Assembly (NCBI GenBank): GCA_023485645.1
Contig: JAMCZM010000020.1
Coordinates: 2,702-9,411 of the forward strand
From: Candidatus Martarchaeota archaeon
GTDB lineage: Archaea > Micrarchaeota > Micrarchaeia > Micrarchaeales > Micrarchaeaceae
DNA: 6,710 bases
Reading direction: 5' to 3'
Within the stretch, counting starts at the first letter, position 1; each line of letters begins with the position of its first letter. Positions 6,456 to 6,710 of this stretch are shown in pieces. A program made the position numbers and the translations under genes. Below the pieces are notes generated by a model. It was not told the DNA's origin. It saw only the letters and a list, made by a program, of their open reading frames with translations, and did no database searches.

Positions 6456-6501
6456 GAGGGCATATTACTAATCATAATTTACGTATAATGCGAATGCCCT
6501 C
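6456..6501 (-). repeat. Inverted repeat around the stop of the right-edge gene
   Basis: GAGGGCAT (6456-6463) and ATGCCCTC (6494-6501) are perfect 8-base complements, 30 bases apart. Inside, AUUAU and GUAAU in the transcript can extend the stem after a four-base bulge. The TGA of the right-edge gene (6474-6472) lies in the loop. It may help end or stabilise that transcript, although no T-run follows directly. Confidence 0.45.
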
Positions 6502-6710
6502 ATATTTATTGCCAATTGCGCGTTTTATTGTGGTCTCAGGGTCATTAATTTTATTTGTAAATCGAATTTTCATCTCAAAGCTTTTTGCCTCATCCGGCCT
6601 ATTTACATATACTTCCATAATACTATTAGATTTTATCAATTTGGTGGCAATATCACTTATATGTGTATTTTCTATTCCAAGAATATGAAAGGTATAAAAA
6701 GTATAATCCT
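6472..6710 (-). CDS. C-terminal 78 residues of an unidentified protein (5' end outside window)
   Basis: On the - strand one frame is open from the right edge (codons from 6708) to TGA at 6474-6472; the other two - frames close within about 20 codons of the edge. The peptide begins DYTFYTFHILGIENTHISD, continues with an amphipathic stretch and a likely strand (IMEVYVNRPDEAKSFEMKI), and ends GNKYEGIRIIRKL. It has no membrane segment and no cysteine, and it looks like a small alternating alpha/beta domain. I do not recognise it. It lies 99 bases upstream of the radical SAM gene on the same strand but is separated from it by that gene's own promoter, so it is probably a separate unit. The opposing + strand frame over the same bases has no ribosome site. 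Confidence 0.6.
   Translation of the reverse strand, partial: DYTFYTFHILGIENTHISDIATKLIKSNSIMEVYVNRPDEAKSFEMKIRFTNKINDPETTIKRAIGNKYEGIRIIRKL

Noticed and set aside
6449..6688. 79-codon + strand frame at the right edge
   Set aside because: No GGTG-type motif precedes its ATG, and the - strand frame over the same bases is open to the edge with a more protein-like composition.

Overview
The window is archaeal chromosomal DNA of low GC content (roughly a third by eye). The PheRS subunits are of the archaeal/eukaryotic type: an alpha subunit with N-terminal winged-helix modules and a short beta subunit without the extra bacterial domains. Two promoters have the archaeal TATA form, and a long radical SAM protein looks like an archaeal tetraether lipid synthase. 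A low-GC, tetraether-making archaeon such as a Thermoplasmata member or an ARMAN-type (Micrarchaeota/Parvarchaeota) acidophile would fit, but the sequence does not settle the lineage. I see no tRNA, rRNA, CRISPR array, transposase or other mobile element.

Layout. Bases 1-118 hold the 3' end of a membrane-protein gene on the + strand. It is followed closely by pheS (131-1582) and pheT (1575-3242), which overlap by 8 bases, so these three are probably one transcription unit. After a short AT-rich gap with a likely terminator and a clear TATA box, a small two-helix membrane protein of unknown function (3342-3800) follows on the + strand. It converges on a - strand pair whose transcription starts at about 6379: the tetraether-synthase-like radical SAM gene (6369-4573), then 33 bases later an unrecognised soluble charged protein (4539-3817). 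The right edge holds the 3' end of another - strand gene (6710-6472), which is overlapped only by an antisense shadow frame.

How the genes work together. PheS and PheT form the phenylalanyl-tRNA synthetase heterotetramer. The radical SAM enzyme is inferred to join two diether lipid tails into membrane-spanning tetraethers. The downstream cysteine-free protein is the obvious candidate partner by position, but nothing in its sequence proves that. All five genes with a visible start carry a GGTG or GTGAT motif 6-10 bases before the start codon. The two clear promoters share the 10-mer GCTTTAAATA at a nearly constant distance from the start codon.

The most unusual structural signal is that several gene ends sit inside inverted repeats. 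The strongest is a 10-bp stem whose 4-base loop is the UAA stop of the radical SAM gene plus one base. No obviously new multi-gene system is present. The best leads are the synthase-partner pair and the stop-codon hairpins.
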